Shown: piece after piece, positions 46,139 to 58,924 of the stretch | How the letters are laid out: each line of letters opens with the position of its first letter | Position numbering within the stretch: position 1 is the stretch's first letter | Origin: Fraxinus americana | Lineage: Eukaryota; Streptophyta; Magnoliopsida; Lamiales; Oleaceae | Length of the DNA: 64,000 nucleotides | Reading direction: 5' to 3' | Assembly (NCBI GenBank): GCA_035079005.1 | Contig: CM068719.1 | Coordinates: 7,706,061 to 7,770,060, forward strand | Translations under genes and position numbers: made by a program | The notes under the pieces: generated by a model | What the model was told of the DNA's origin: nothing | Databases searched by the model: none | The model's input: the letters and a program-made list of their open reading frames with translations, nothing else

Positions 46139-48538
46139 TGTATAAATAACGACGAAAATATCGGATAACTCCGATATCAATTTGTTGTGGTAATATGTGA
46201 GAAAATAATGACACAATATGAAATAATTGATCACAAACTCAAAAATAAAATAATTGGTAAATAAACAGAGTTTTCACAAAAATATGGAGAAATAATACAA
46301 TGATTTTGTGTTTTTAAATTGTCTAATTTGTAATGAGGTTAAACAACCAAACTAAATTGTAAAGAAGGACCAAATATATATAAGAAACAATCCCAGTCCT
46401 AGAATTAGAGTTGTAGATGGAATGTCATGACCATACCTTATCATCTTCAAGTTTAACACAAATTTTCAACTCCCAATTCGACTTCCAAATACTTGATTAA
46501 CAATCACCAAATAAGGCTGAAATAAGCTGTGTAACATAATCACCACGAAATACTTCAACTAAAGGATCTTTGCTAGAATCATCACCTTCAACCACGAATG
46601 AAGTTGAATTAACTAAATTAGCACATTGGTATCTACATGAAGGCATGTTCTCAAAAATGGCATTGTTTCTAGAAATTGTATGATGGCACCACTGGTAATG
46701 ATAGCAAAGCGGAATTATCAGTAACTTTCGAACTTGACTTAAACATATTCATCAAAGTAGACCCCAAACAAAACTCCGACGGCACTAAACCAAACTTACA
46801 ATCCATCCGAGTCCTTAAACTATGTTGATCCATCAAAGAATCTATAGAACCTTGGAAGACATATAATTGAGACTTTTTTCGTCCCTAAAATACAATAGGA
46901 GCACCTCTACAAATCTTCAAGACTCCACTTTCACCAATAAATTTGTACCCTTTTAAGTCAAAAGTACTTAAGAAGATAATATTTTTCTTCAAATCAGAAA
47001 GATGCCACACTGCGTCAAGTGTTCTGACACTTCCATCAATCAACTTAATTCTGACTCTTCCTATGCTATTCATCCAACAATGTGTATTATTATCGATCAC
47101 AACAATACATTTGGAAACTTCTTCATATGTTGTAAATGAATCCCGATTGTGACACATATGAAAAGTGCAAACCGTATCAAAAATCCAATCCTCAACAAGT
47201 TTGGAGTCACAGTAAAAAATAATCAAAAACTCTCCATCGTTGTGAAACGTTTCTCCAACACTAGCTTCACCTAAAGTATCTAATTGCTTTCCCTTCCGAT
47301 TAGCTACATCCAATTTGTCTTTATTCTACAACTTATAGTAATCCTTAACCAAGTACCCTTCCTTTTACAATAATTATAAATTTTATTTGTGAAGTTAGAT
47401 CTTAATTTGCCCTTTACACAATTACCATCAACAATAAGACCATCTCCATAAGCCTTAGTTCGAACGAGATGCTTTATCTTCTCTTTTGAATATAGAGCAT
47501 CATAAACATTTTCGATGGCAAAAGTATCATGACTATATAGGATCGTGTCTCTAAATAATATATATGAAACGTGCAATGAACATAGTAAAATCAAATTAAA
47601 ATCTTCTTCATCATATTTAATCTCAAAGTTGCAAGATCAGCGACAATTTCGTTAAACACGGCTATGATGAGAATAAATGCGCTACTTCAAATGCAATTTT
47701 CTAGTAAGACTCTTAGTCATGCACAATTGCTCCAATCTTAACCATAACACAGCGACGGATTTCTCCTTCAAAACATCATGAAGAATGTTATTCGAAAGAT
47801 GAAGATGAATTTGTGATAGGCCATTCCAATTCATATGTTGTTTCTTCTCCTGATTCCAAGCTATGGGAATCTTGTCAAATCCCACGACACGTCATCCAAA
47901 TTCATCTGAGCAAGTATTGCTCGCATCTTTACCCGCCACAAAAAAAATCTTAGTCTACAATCCAAAAGCGAAATATCATATTTCATGGTTGTTATCCCAA
48001 AATAAAAAAATCTTCATATGAATTAAGCCTTAACTTTGATACTGGTTTATTGTAAACAACGACGATAATACCAGATAACCCTGATACCAACTTGTTATGA
48101 CAATATACCAGAAAATAATATAACACAATATGAAATAATTGATCAAAAACTCAAAAATAAAATAATTGACAGAGGAATATAGTTTTCACTAAAATATGGA
48201 GAAAGAATACAATGATTTTGTGTTTTTAATTTGTCTAACTTGTAATGAGGTTAAACAAAATAGCTAAACTGTAAAGATCCAAATATATAGAAAACAGTTC
48301 AAGATCTAGAAGTAGAGTTGTAGACAAAATGGAATGCCCATATCTTATCATCTTCAAGTCCAACTCAAATTCCTATCTTTCAATTGGGCTTCCAATAGAA
48401 TTTCAACTAGGATTTGCTAAATAGACTTCGAATAAAATTCCAAAGTAGCATTCTAAAAGGTTTTCTTCTTAAATAGACTTTAATTAGAATTTTGAATTAT
48501 TTTCAAAGTAGAATTCGGGTCACACATTAATTCTAACA
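46139..48538 (-). mobile_element. Truncated Ty1/copia LTR retrotransposon
   Basis: Direct LTR-like repeats lie at 46139 to about 46495 and at 48051-48538. Both share GAAATAATTGATCA, CTCAAAAATAAAATAATTG, ATGATTTTGTGTTTTTAA and ACCTTATCATCTTCAAG in text or with small changes. The left repeat lacks its last roughly 130 bp. Between them the minus strand encodes copia gag and protease remains, while integrase, RT and RNase H are missing, so a large deletion has joined the gag-protease part to the left LTR. A degraded initiator-Met primer site (complement of ACTTTGATACTGG) lies just left of 48051. No clear target duplication was found. Confidence 0.75.
46700..47930 (-). pseudogene. Ty1/copia gag-protease-preintegrase remains
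   Basis: Reading the minus strand from 47930: gag pieces (YDEEDFNLILLCSLHVSY, DTFAIENVYDALYSKEK), then a protease region with WIFDTVCTFHMCHNRDSF, VVIDNNTHC and DLKKNIIFLSTFDLKGYKF, then a short GAG-pre-integrase start (SQLYVFQGS) near 46850. In intact copia elements the protease motif reads DSG; here it is DTV, so the active site is lost. Frameshifts and stops separate the pieces. It is a relic only. Confidence 0.75.
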
Positions 48539-48851
48539 AATAGTTTTTTTAAAAATGATATTATAAAATAAAGAATGCAAAATTTTTAAGGGGATTATTC
48601 AAATACATATACAATAATAAATTGAAGGAAAAAATATTGTGATATGTTCACTATTATATTAAAAAGTATAATCATTGTTTTAACTAAACGTATCGGACGT
48701 AAAAAATTTTAAAATAACCTGTGAAGTATAAATTTAATTGATAAATCACGATTAAATTAAACGACGTCATTTTTAAAGTATCATACAAAGATAATTGTAA
48801 AAAAATTTACTTTGCAACACAATTTATAATTATCAGTTTTAAAGGTGTTAG

Positions 48852-50255
48852 TAGAGGTGGCAATCGGCTTGACCCCATGCCCATGAGCTCAACTTGTCCC
48901 TCAAGCTTAGCTTTTGAGCTCATCGCTCGTGAATACAGCCGAGCTAGGCCCACGAGTTCAACTTTTTTTGTGTGCAAATTATTTATTTATTTTAAAATCA
49001 AGCATCCAAAAACAAAGAATCCATTTCGACATTTCCTCAAGTTCACTTAATGTGTTTGATAGCTCACTTCGTTGACGCAGCCTAAAATTTGAGAGAATTG
49101 ATTCTTCGTTTTTGGAGGCTTGATTTTATTGATGCAACAATCCTTTTTTCGTTAAATTGAATGCAGAGAATATGTTGTTAGCATTATGAGGAAACTCGAT
49201 TAACATAAAAGCAATTATTTTTTATGCATAATCCAATGTGAGTCCATGTAGAGTCAATTACAGTTATATAACATTTTTTATTAATACCTTTCCAAAAATA
49301 TGAAGTTGACGATATAACACAACCATATTTACGTAAATCATGAATCAATTGATTCTTGGTTTTAATGAAATAATCTACTGTATCAAAATGAAGAGTAAAA
49401 TTTCTACTTACCCCAACATACTTTGATTGAAGATATTATTTCACGAATGTTGTGAAATGGTTGTTGTCCATTGTGCTTAGTGGCAACTCAGCACCAACGA
49501 CGAACTTCACTATCCTTCACAAGTTTTGTCCTCCAAATACACCAACGTGCTAAGTGTTGTAAAATCAGTGTATGAAGAATATTAAATTGCAGTTATGTTT
49601 GAGATCAACCAACAAGCCTATGTGTGGCCATACATTTGAGGTATTGGCGGTCGAGGTGGGTAGTACCAATACCCTTTTGCCATGAATTGTGTTGGGCAGT
49701 ATTTATACATTGCTTTACATTGTTGAACACTGTCGACTGTACGATCCGTTTGAATAAATGTAAAGTGTTCCAACACTTTGCAATTTTTTTTCTCTTTCGC
49801 TTCCTTCTTGTATCGAAAATTTCTTATTTTGATTAGGCAGCAGATTCAACAATCGTCAATACCCATTCCCGACAAATCGTCAGGAATGATGATGTTGTTG
49901 GGATCAAAAAATTCATTGGGAAATTGAAATTGTAGCATCATAGGCGAGTGGCCACCGAACAAATCCTTATCAAAAGCATTAGGATCCATGTGTATGTAAT
50001 AGAATAAAAATGTATAGAAATAATAAGATTAAATAGAATTATAGTAGAGAATGTAATTTGAATGAAGATGAAATGTATAAATTGGATAATGTAGTGTAGA
50101 GAATAGAATTGAGAGAATGAATGTTAATAGATATAGAACTGAATGAAAATTATGTAATAGAATTGATAGAATGTGTATGTCTCGAAACGAGTCCGAGTCA
50201 CCTATGTGTCTAGTCCGACAAACTGATAAGCTACTCAACCATTTCATCATCCCTA
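48852..50255 (-). mobile_element. Deleted hAT element with BED zinc-finger remains
   Basis: A 1404-bp element is flanked by GGTGTTAG (48844-48851) and AGTGTTAG (50256-50263), an 8-bp duplication with one change. The left end TAGAGGTGGCAATCGG resembles the TAGTGGTGGCAAT end of the 50467 element; the complement of the right end reads TAGGGATGATGAAATGG. On the minus strand, from about 49990 to 49190, it encodes broken pieces of the same transposase as the neighbour: an N-terminus opening MDPNAFDKDLFG, a BED-finger-like stretch (about 49800-49620) and the start of the catalytic part (about 49400-49180). The rest of the transposase is deleted. It is a dead relative of the 50467-53306 element. Confidence 0.75.
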
Positions 50256-50466
50256 AGTGTTAGTGAAATCATCTAATGGTAATAATAAAAATTTTGCCTA
50301 CTAGACATCACATTGAGAAACAAATTAATTGTGTGTTTGATGGATATTATTGAGAAAAAAATGTATTTTAAATAATGATATGATGTGAAATATGTGGTTA
50401 AAAAGTAAGGAAATATTATTGATGTGATGGAAAATACTATTTTATTGATGAATGTGTGGTTGGAAA

Positions 50467-53306
50467 TAGTGGTGGCAATGGGCCGAGCCGAGCCGGCTCG
50501 GCCCATTGACGAACGAGCTCGGCTCGTGTTCGCACGAGCCGAGCTCGTGGCTCGTTGGCAACGAGCCGAGCTCACGCTCGGCTCGTTGCCGTTTAGGCGA
50601 GCTCGGCTCGCGCCCGAGCTCGCCCAAAGCGGGCGGCTCTTAAGCTCGGCTCGCCGGCTCGCCCTCTTTTTATTTTTTTTTTATTTTTTTTATTTTTTTT
50701 ATAAATAAATAACGCTACTACTACAAGTCTATTTTTTCTATTTTTTTTAAATATATATTTTCCAAAACATTTATCGGGGCTCGTCAAAACATGTATAATT
50801 TTTAAAATAGTAAATATACATTTATTTAAAAAAAAAAGATAAACCCTCCTCCTTTATCCGGGCTTGGGACCGGCTACTTCAATTTCGTGTAGGCGGAGTT
50901 AAAATTGTACACGAAAAACTTTTTACGTGTACAATTTTTTTAAAAAATTATAAATGTATGAAAATAAAATTTTGTAATGAATGTATTGAAATTAAATATC
51001 ACTTACTTGATTACATGCAATTTCGGCATATTTATGTTGAATTCGATAATTAGCGTCTTCCCAATCCTTCACGCACATTAACGCTTCCAAAATATCTTCT
51101 TTTAGTCGACTTCGAATATCAGAGAGAACCCTCTTCCCTGCACTAAAAGCAGACTCCGAAGCTACAGTGCTAACCGGAGGTGTTAGTAGATCTTTTGCAA
51201 TTGCAGAAACAATTGGCCATCGACGTTCATTATTTCGCCAGAATTCGATTACATCTTCTGAACTTTTCTTAACTGATTTGTTACTAGGCATAGTATAACG
51301 AAAGTAATCAATTAATTCAGATGGCAACGCATTTGGACTGCTACTCGAAGTTTGAGTACATGCAGTGGAAGACGTACTACTAATACTAGAGGAACCATAT
51401 GCATATGCAGTTGAATAATATCTAATTGAGTCTATGTTTTCTAATAAATTAATTACTTCAGCGTCGTCATCATTTATATTAGTGGGAGGAGGAGTAGGTA
51501 CACGAGTAACTTGTGTACCTATTCTTGAAGCATATAATTCATACATTTCAGTTAACGTTTGTTCCAAATTCCTATAAGTAATAGGCATATTAAAAGTTAA
51601 AGCATTTGAAATTTGGTCAATTTATAAATTCAGTTAACGTCAGTAATAAAAGTTTTTGTATTAGAGTTCCCAACTTGTTCACAAAATTCTTCAAATGCTT
51701 GTTTTCTACTAGGTGTAATCGTGATATACGTAAGTGCATTCCTAATTCGACTAATTTCGTCATTCACATGTTTTAAACCGTCTTGTACAATTAAATTAAA
51801 AATATGGCACACCCATCGAATATGGAATAAATAACCACCAAAATCGGGTTGAAATACTCTATGCAATTTATCGATAACTACTTTATTTACAGAAACATTG
51901 TCAAAAGTAAAAGAACGAATTTTACTCTCGCATTTATATTCTTTAATTATTAACATAATTGCATTAAATATAGTGTTAGCATTATGAGGATACTCAACTA
52001 TTTTAAAAACAATAATTTTTTTATGCATAACCCAAAGTGGGTCTATATAGTGTGCAGTTGCAGCTATATAACCTCTCTTATTAATCCCTTCCCATAAATC
52101 CGAAGTTAAAGATATGACACCCCCGTATTTTTCTAAATCTCCAATCAATAATCGCTTTGCATTAAGAAAATATTCAATTGTATTAGAACGAAAAGTATTT
52201 CGACTTACCCCAACGTAGAAAGTGGCGAAGTAGTAGCACCGTCTCTACTAGTACCAAACTGTAGTTGCGTTTGTCCACGTTCAAGAAGTCCATGTTTGGC
52301 CGCACATGCTTTGTAATGACGGTTGAGGTGAGTGGTTCCAATTTTTTTTGCCATGTCAGTCGTTGTTGACAGTATTTACATACTGCTTTATTTTCTGGAA
52401 CTCCATCGATCACACGACCCGTGTTAACCAATTTGAAATGGTCCCAACATTTTGCGTGCTTCTTCCCCTTTCTCTTCCCTCTTGCATCGGGAATATTTAG
52501 TGCAGGTTCTTCATCTTGTTCCAAATCAATAGGAACACTAGGATCAACATCAACGTCATCCAAATCAATGGGATCGGCATCGGCTTCACGAACGTCGAAA
52601 TCGTCAATATCTTCTGGAATTGGTAGTTGGTTGAGACCGGCAAATTCATTCACAAATTGATTTTGGGCAGGTGTTTCACCTTCCATACCGAACAAGTTTT
52701 CAACAAATGCTCGTGGATCCATTTGTGAATTGTTGAAATAGAATGTAGAAATATAGAAATGACGATTATGTACTACTGGCTAATGTATAAAATGAGTTGT
52801 AAAATGAAGATAATAATGTAAAAAAATGTAGAAGAGAATTATAGAATTGTTGATAATTATTTGTAAATTGTAAATTGTAGAGTAGAGAGTATAGAATGAA
52901 AGTTTGGTGGGAAAAAATGTTGTAATGGGTTGGGTATTTATAGGAGAAGAATTGGAGAAAAGTAGAAAAAAAAAAAAAATTTTTGAAAAAAAGTGACCAG
53001 AACGGTCACTGAACCAGTGACCGTTTGGTCACTTGTGACCAGCATCGGTTCGATGTGACCGTTGTCACCACCGCAAATGCGGCCAATTTAATTTATTATT
53101 ATTATTTTTTTTTATTACTTGGGTGGGCTCGTCTAAGACGAGCCCACGAGCCAGGCTCGTGGGCTCGTCTCACGAGTGACTCGGCGCCGAGCCCGCTCGG
53201 CTCGTGCTCGGGCTCGTTTTTTTACGAGCCCGAGCGGCTCGTGGGCGTGAACAGTAAGAGCCGAGCGGGCGAGCCGACGAGCCGCTCGGCTCATTTGCCA
53301 CCACTA
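50467..53306 (-). mobile_element. hAT transposon with transposase remains
   Basis: A 2840-bp element has a perfect 8-bp target duplication GTTGGAAA (50459-50466 and 53307-53314) and matching ends TAGTGGTGGCAAT on both sides. About 200 bp at each end is packed with GGCTCG/CGAGC words, likely transposase-binding repeats. A minus-strand transposase relic fills the interior. It is inserted inside a Tourist-like MITE. The clean ends and perfect duplication suggest fairly recent movement, probably with transposase supplied in trans, since its own gene is damaged. Confidence 0.92.
50992..52722 (-). pseudogene. hAT transposase (BED finger, catalytic core, dimerisation domain), broken
   Basis: Minus strand. 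Block 1 (52722 to about 52200) starts MDPRAFVENLFG, has an acidic stretch and a BED-type zinc finger (CWDHF, CKYC, then in the next frame THLNRHYKAC). The frame change falls at a T8 run (about 52339-52346). Block 2 (about 52197-51630) is catalytic core: ISLTSDLWEGINKRGYIAAT with the first acidic residue, then FTFDNVSVNKVVIDKL and RWVCHIFNLIVQDGLK. Block 3 (51588-50992) holds the C-terminal dimerisation region: DVIEFWRNNERRWPIVSAIAKDLL, then STVASESAFSAG and RSRLKEDILEALMCVKDW. About 60 residues normally found between blocks 1 and 2, and a larger segment between blocks 2 and 3, are missing. Intact Ac-like transposases are about 650-800 residues, so this copy is defective by two deletions and a frameshift. 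Confidence 0.85.
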
Positions 53307-53869
53307 GTTGGAAATGAGTTTTGAAATAATGTATTTTAAAAGAATGTGCACCAAACATGGACTAAATGAAGTTTACACTAACAGCATATCTTTTTCAAGT
53401 TGTGGCTATAAATTGTTGGATTGGCCACTTGGCTTTACGGTTATCTAGTGAATATGTCAATCGTACTCAGAAGATAATAGATAGAAAAAGGAAGCCACAC
53501 TTCTATCCCTAAAAAAAATAACGTCGGTGAAGCAGATAATGATGGTTCATGATTTCATAATTTTCTTTTTGATTTGTTTTTCTTCTGTTAGGAATGAAGG
53601 AGAAAAAATACAGAAGAAAAAATAGAGGTGTTCGAAATTGGTACGACTCAGCGACATGAATCATAGTAAGTTGTTATGCAAAGCCTATTATACAACAATA
53701 ATACCTTCATATTTCTTCCTTTTCTTTATTTTTTTTAGAGAGAATTTAATTATCAAAATCTTTCAAGCTTGGTTTGTTGCACCATTTCATTGTTAACAAC
53801 GCAATACATAGAAAACACTACTACAGTCCAGGAGGTATGAACCAGATGGAGCCATGGGTTGGACCTAGT

Positions 53870-54586
53870 TAGGACCGAAAAAACTCCTGATCCGAACTGA
53901 ACCGAACCAAATCGAGTGATTCTTCTTAAGTTGTACTTGAATGGGTAATTAAATCGAGAACCGACGTGTTTTATTTTGTTCTCGTTTCTTTAGACTAAGA
54001 ACTGAAGAATCTAATCTCCCTACTTTTTTTTTAATCTTAAAGAAGTAAAAATATTTTATTTTTTTCTAAATAAATTTCTAACTAATTAATTTAGCCCAAA
54101 CCTTAAATATGATTTTTCCTATTTCTAATTTAAGGACCAATCTCAACTTAATCAAATTAATTTAAGGTTTACCCAAATCTCTTATTCTACCGTAGTACCG
54201 TTCTAGAGAAATCGAATTGCAAATTTGGTTGCTCCTCTCTTCATTATTGTGAGCTCGATATCTTCCCTTTCATATCATTTTAAAAGTCAAATTTATGAAG
54301 GACTCAATAAAGAGATACGCAAAAGATATCATGGAATTAGACTATGTAATTTTGTAAGAGCTAAATTTGAACATGTCATTAGTCAAATTAATGTAGCGTT
54401 GTTGTAAATATTAAAAAAATTAATTATTGTACGGAAATTGGAAGCCGAATGGAATTGAACCCAAATGATTACATAATTAAATTTGGAACTGACGGTCCCA
54501 CTTATTAATACTTGAAATTTAGGATTCAATCTGATTCTCTTTAGAACCAAAATGAACCGAACCGGATCTGACCATATCCAGCCCTA
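53870..54586. mobile_element. Non-autonomous hAT-like element
   Basis: A 717-bp block is flanked by GACCTAGT (53862-53869) and GACCTAGC (54587-54594), an 8-bp duplication with one change. The left end TAGGACCGAAAAAACTCC and the complement of the right end TAGGGCTGGATATGG match loosely. Subterminal words GAACTGAACCGAACC (left) and GAACCGAACCGGATC (right) repeat at both ends. The centre is AT-rich and non-coding. Confidence 0.6.
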
Positions 54587-54594
54587 GACCTAGC

Positions 54595-55238
54595 TGTATC
54601 GCCACCTCGTCCAATCCACAAGAGAGGGGTTAGTCACTTAGGATCAAGAAATGGGTACAAATAGTCTTTAATGTTTAAATATTGGCATAAACATCTCTAA
54701 ACTTTCACTTTGGTCGTTTTGAATGATTCCATTAATTTTTTGATAGATAAAAAGATCAAACTTTTGATATAAATACTAAAATACATTTACTTTAATTAAA
54801 TAATGAATTAAAATAATTTAAATTTTTTGGCATAAGATCATTTTCTATGCAATCGTTGATCGTTTAAAAAATTGTGCCATAAAAGCAATATAGAATGAAT
54901 TAAAAAAAAAATCTTATCAAATGCAAGTTGATAGGGATTTCATCAAGATGACCTGACATATATAAATATATATAAAGCGCTATCTAGATTAGAAGTTTTA
55001 TTAGATATGCTAACTCAACAAAGTTTATGTTTTATATGCAAATTTAAATGTGATTTTTTTTTTTATTCTTTAATGAAGATAAAAGACACTAGATAGTAAT
55101 CCAGAGAATATATTGAAAATCAATTTTGAATATGAATATCTACTCATTAGGCATCAATCTCATGTAGATTGAAATTCTTTTGATATCTATTCTTTCTTTG
55201 CCATAAGATTTTGACGATGTCCATATTTACTTGCATTA
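54595..55238. other. AT-rich intergenic stretch
   Basis: No gene or bounded element is recognised in this stretch; open frames are short and motif-free. Confidence 0.4.
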
Positions 55239-55419
55239 TGCCCTTGTTCGAGCTCTATTTTTTCAAAACTCACCCAACCTTACATTTTTCCATAAAATAA
55301 TTATAAATGAATTTTAAAAAAAAATTATTTACTTTTTAACCACATATTTTTCAAAAAATCTCTATTCCATAATACATTTTTTTTTTTTTTTTTGATCAAA
55401 AGAGAGAATCAAACAGGGC
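55239..55419. mobile_element. Tourist-like MITE of the 186-bp family
   Basis: About 181 bp with ends TGCCCTTGTTCGAGC and the complement of GAATCAAACAGGGC. The interior (CATAAAATAATTATAAATG, TTTTTAACCACATATTTTTC) matches the element at 34284-34469 in the same orientation. The flanking TTA (55236-55238) has no certain partner on the right. It contains a T18-like run near 55379-55393. Confidence 0.6.
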
Positions 55420-56237
55420 TAAAAATATCTTCTATTTTGCTCATTGGGCACAATTTTTAAAGCAATTCATGATTGCATTTTCAAACAGGATGAGTTGTAT
55501 TTTCTTTTTCTTTTTCATATTTTTATAATTTTTCTTTTTCACGTATTTTATTTATTTAACTAAAAGTAGGATAATTTAGTCTTTTTCATCAAAGTTTTTA
55601 TATTTTTAACGGTCAATTAGATGAAAAACGTCTAAAAAGACTAATTCTACGTATTAAGCGAAAAGTTAAAAATGTCCTCATCAAAATTTGAAGGTTAAGG
55701 ATCATTTGTACAAGGAACGCCAATTCCCCTTTAGTAACTATAGATTGAATATAAAATTTTGTTCAATAAACGAACAACATTAGTTTTTCATTCTCAAATT
55801 GGACAAATTGAATATAATGTAAGTTCGCAATTAATTTCTTTCGTCAACGATAAATATGTTATCTTTGTTATTCTGTTAATTTTAAATAACAAAAATTGTT
55901 ACTATATAAATAAAAATTACCTACTAATTAATTAGTAGTGTTCACCAAATTCCTCCACTCATTGAGTTGATAACTTCCTATTAAGCAAGTAGTTTTACAT
56001 AACGAGAAATTACAAGGCAAAATAATATAATTTTCTCCGAGTAGCAATATGATTGTTAATGTCGTCTCTACTCAAACTTCGTTTAATAGTCAAAAAATTT
56101 GATAACTTTATAATGACGACACATCATTTCACTTCTCGTAAGTGCAAAATTTTCATGTTAATATAACCTCGTTGACAATTCTGAGTCACGAGCTAAATAA
56201 TGGTATTTGTTTTGAATATTGTAGTAGATCTTAAGTA

Positions 56238-56293
<56 letters not shown>

Positions 56294-56758
56294 GTTGCAA
56301 GGACTAACCTTTAACCATATTATATTTTCTATACAAAGAATTAGTAATAATCTCAACTTTGAGCCCATTTTAGGTTTAAATTCTAGTTACATTAGAGCGT
56401 TGTTCACTATTTCATTAAGTTCATGGTTGGTTCAACTAAAAAATCTTACTAAAATTTGAATCAAATTCAACAACTAATTTTCATCGTATATTTTATCGGA
56501 TCCACAACTTTTTAACCAAACATGGGCTAAAGTTATTTCTCTAGTATGTGCTTTTGAGTACAACATTGTTGATAGACGAGGAGTTTTGGGGCTGTCCGTT
56601 GGAGAAAGAAAAAGAGGTAGGGGTTTTTGTATCCGTTCATTCTCCATTTTGTCAATTAAACTTAATTTCTCAAACTATTCATAAAAAGTCAATCTATTTC
56701 TCCACTATGACAATTTAAACTTTCAATTAAGGTAATTTAATATCATATCGAACAGGCA

Positions 56759-56809
<51 letters not shown>

Positions 56810-58295
56810 AATTGAGTAGTCAATTGAAATTAAAGGGACATAATCATGTGTCTTTGAAAACTTTGGAAGTGGTCCTTTTCGTTATCCTCAAATTCATTTA
56901 ATCTTTTCGTTAAGATTGGAAGAGCAATAATGCCTCAAATAATGACATATTATACTTAATGTCTAGTGCTTATTAGGAAAACACGTTCTTTCAAAACACT
57001 TCTTTCACACACTTTGCTAAGTAGACGCAACATTAAACTTAGCTAAGAAGTTGTTTGACAAAACTTTTAATAAATATTTTAGCATATTCTAATAAAAGTT
57101 GATGAAATGCGTGATTGAAAAGTTAATAAAAATATGATTAAAATTAATTATTAACTTTGATCTTGACTCTTTATGTTTTTCCAAACAAACGCTATATAAA
57201 AGAGCTGAAAAAAAAAAAAAAGGTTGCATAATTTCAATATTTCATGTACGAGGTAATTGGATGATGATATAGAACTGGTTCAGAATCTTCAGATTATACT
57301 TTAATCTATAATTGCTTGTTGATTTAAACGTATTCTTCTGCTTCTTTTCTCTTTTTAGTTATTTTCTTTTGACTTCCAATTCTATGGTCGGGCCACGAAA
57401 CATTGGTAAGGAAGGAAGCGTTATGTTTTAGAATGAAGCATGTTCCCTTATCAACTTAACAACATATTCATACCTTAGTCGTCTCGTATATATTTCCTGT
57501 TTGATATAGTTAAAAATCAGATTTTTAGTCCCTATTTGGTCTTGATTAAAATTTGATTTTTAGTATATTTTGATAAACATATATATTGTTGAAAAGTCGT
57601 AAATCCCATGAAATGTATAATTAAAATTAATTATTATCTTTAACTTAAAATTTCAGTAGATTTTAATCACCGGCTAAGGTCTCGAAATATTATCATAGCG
57701 ATAAATTTAAGATTAATCAGTGTGTAATTAACTAGTAAATAGTGGCTAATGATTCTGTATTTGGCCGTAAAAACTCGAACGAGAAAAAAAAAAGTGGCTA
57801 ATACTTTTTGTATACTTACCACATATGGCAACTTAAGATCCCGACACGATTATTAGTTGTTAATCACGATGATTAACATGTAATTTATTAAGTTGATTAG
57901 TAAGATTTGAGAGATTAATCTCATCTTGAAATTGTTGATAATTTGGCTTAACTACTACTTTATGTTAATTATAATGTGAAATTGACTTATGAAGAAGGCA
58001 ACATTATAACATAAGAATTAAGAACCCTTTTTATCCAAACTTTTATCTAAAGCTTGATAATGTCATTTGAAATGATCCCTTTTGTCCCCCAATAATGAAT
58101 TATTACATCTATGCCTTTTACTTTGTGGTGGAAATAATGGAGCCCTTTTTAAGTTTTTGGGAGAGAGCTTATGGATCCTAAAGGAACCATTTGAGATTTT
58201 AGTTGTGGTGTGGGGCTCGTTTAGTTGAGTCTAATCGATTTAGTGCGATGTTAAAGTGCCAATCTATTGCTCATTAGGGAATGTACGGGAATTTG
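55420..58295. other. AT-rich intergenic stretch with two trinucleotide microsatellites
   Basis: No gene is recognised. (AAT)n lies at 56237-56293 (about 19 units) and (TTA)n at 56759-56808 (about 17 units). The remaining sequence is AT-rich with no open frame resembling a known protein. Confidence 0.5.
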
Positions 58296-58390
58296 GCATA
58301 AAGTTTTTGTAACAGGGTTTTATTAAAAGCATTAGAAGCACTTCAATGTCTAATCCGTCTCAAATCAATTGAATTAAGACACCTCTCAAC

Positions 58391-58712
58391 TAGTGATGGC
58401 AAAAAAATTCGTCCTTCCCCGAACCGAAGGGAACGTAAAAAACCCGGCCGGACGGGTTCACGAGGAGGGGCGGGGCAGAGATGCCACCGCCACGTGAAGA
58501 ATAAAAAAAATTATTTTTGACATTGTTTGTTTCGAGCGCTTGTTTTGGATGTTAATGTAATTAGTTTGAGCATTATTTGTTTTGGATTTAAAATTTTTGA
58601 ATTTGTATTTTAATTGAAATTTTTGAAGAAAAAAAGATAAGAAAAAGGGCAGGCCCGCGCCCCGCCCCCCCGGTCTGGGTGGCGGGGCACCCTTGCCCCG
58701 CTGCTATCTCTA
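58391..58712. mobile_element. Non-autonomous hAT element with verified empty site
   Basis: A 322-bp element has a perfect 8-bp duplication CTCTCAAC (58383-58390 and 58713-58720). The ends are TAGTGATGGCAAAAAAA and the complement of GGGGCAAGGG...; the right end reads GCTGCTATCTCTA. Subterminal parts are GC-rich (CCCGGCCGGACGGG, CCCCGCCCCCCCGG). The empty site ACACCTCTCAACTGCCC is present at about 60561-60577 in the sister copy. It is non-coding. Confidence 0.85.
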
Positions 58713-58924
58713 CTCTCAACTGCCCTCTCTACCCCCTTAAAAGTCGTTCAAAAGTTTCTATTAGCTTGGAAAAGCATAATTGGGCCACTTATTAGACCAG
58801 ATTTATTGTAATGGACCATCAGTTTGTTTACAACTAGCCCACATATATGAACCTTAGCCTAGGTGGCCTGTCGACATATGATCTCAGGATAGTCAATGCA
58901 AATATATGAAAGAACAACAAATAA

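Larger units (their letters stand above)
50329..53362. mobile_element. 186-bp Tourist-like MITE split by a hAT insertion
   Basis: The two parts, 50329-50466 and 53315-53362, carry inverted ends TTGTGTGTTTGATGG and the complement of GCACCAAACATGGAC, with TAA on both outer sides (50326-50328 and 53363-53365). Removing the hAT element (2840 bp) and one copy of its 8-bp duplication leaves exactly 186 bp, the same length as the family members at 59194-59379 and 59707-59892, with which it shares TGATGTGATGGAAAATA and AATGTGTGGTT. Confidence 0.85.
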
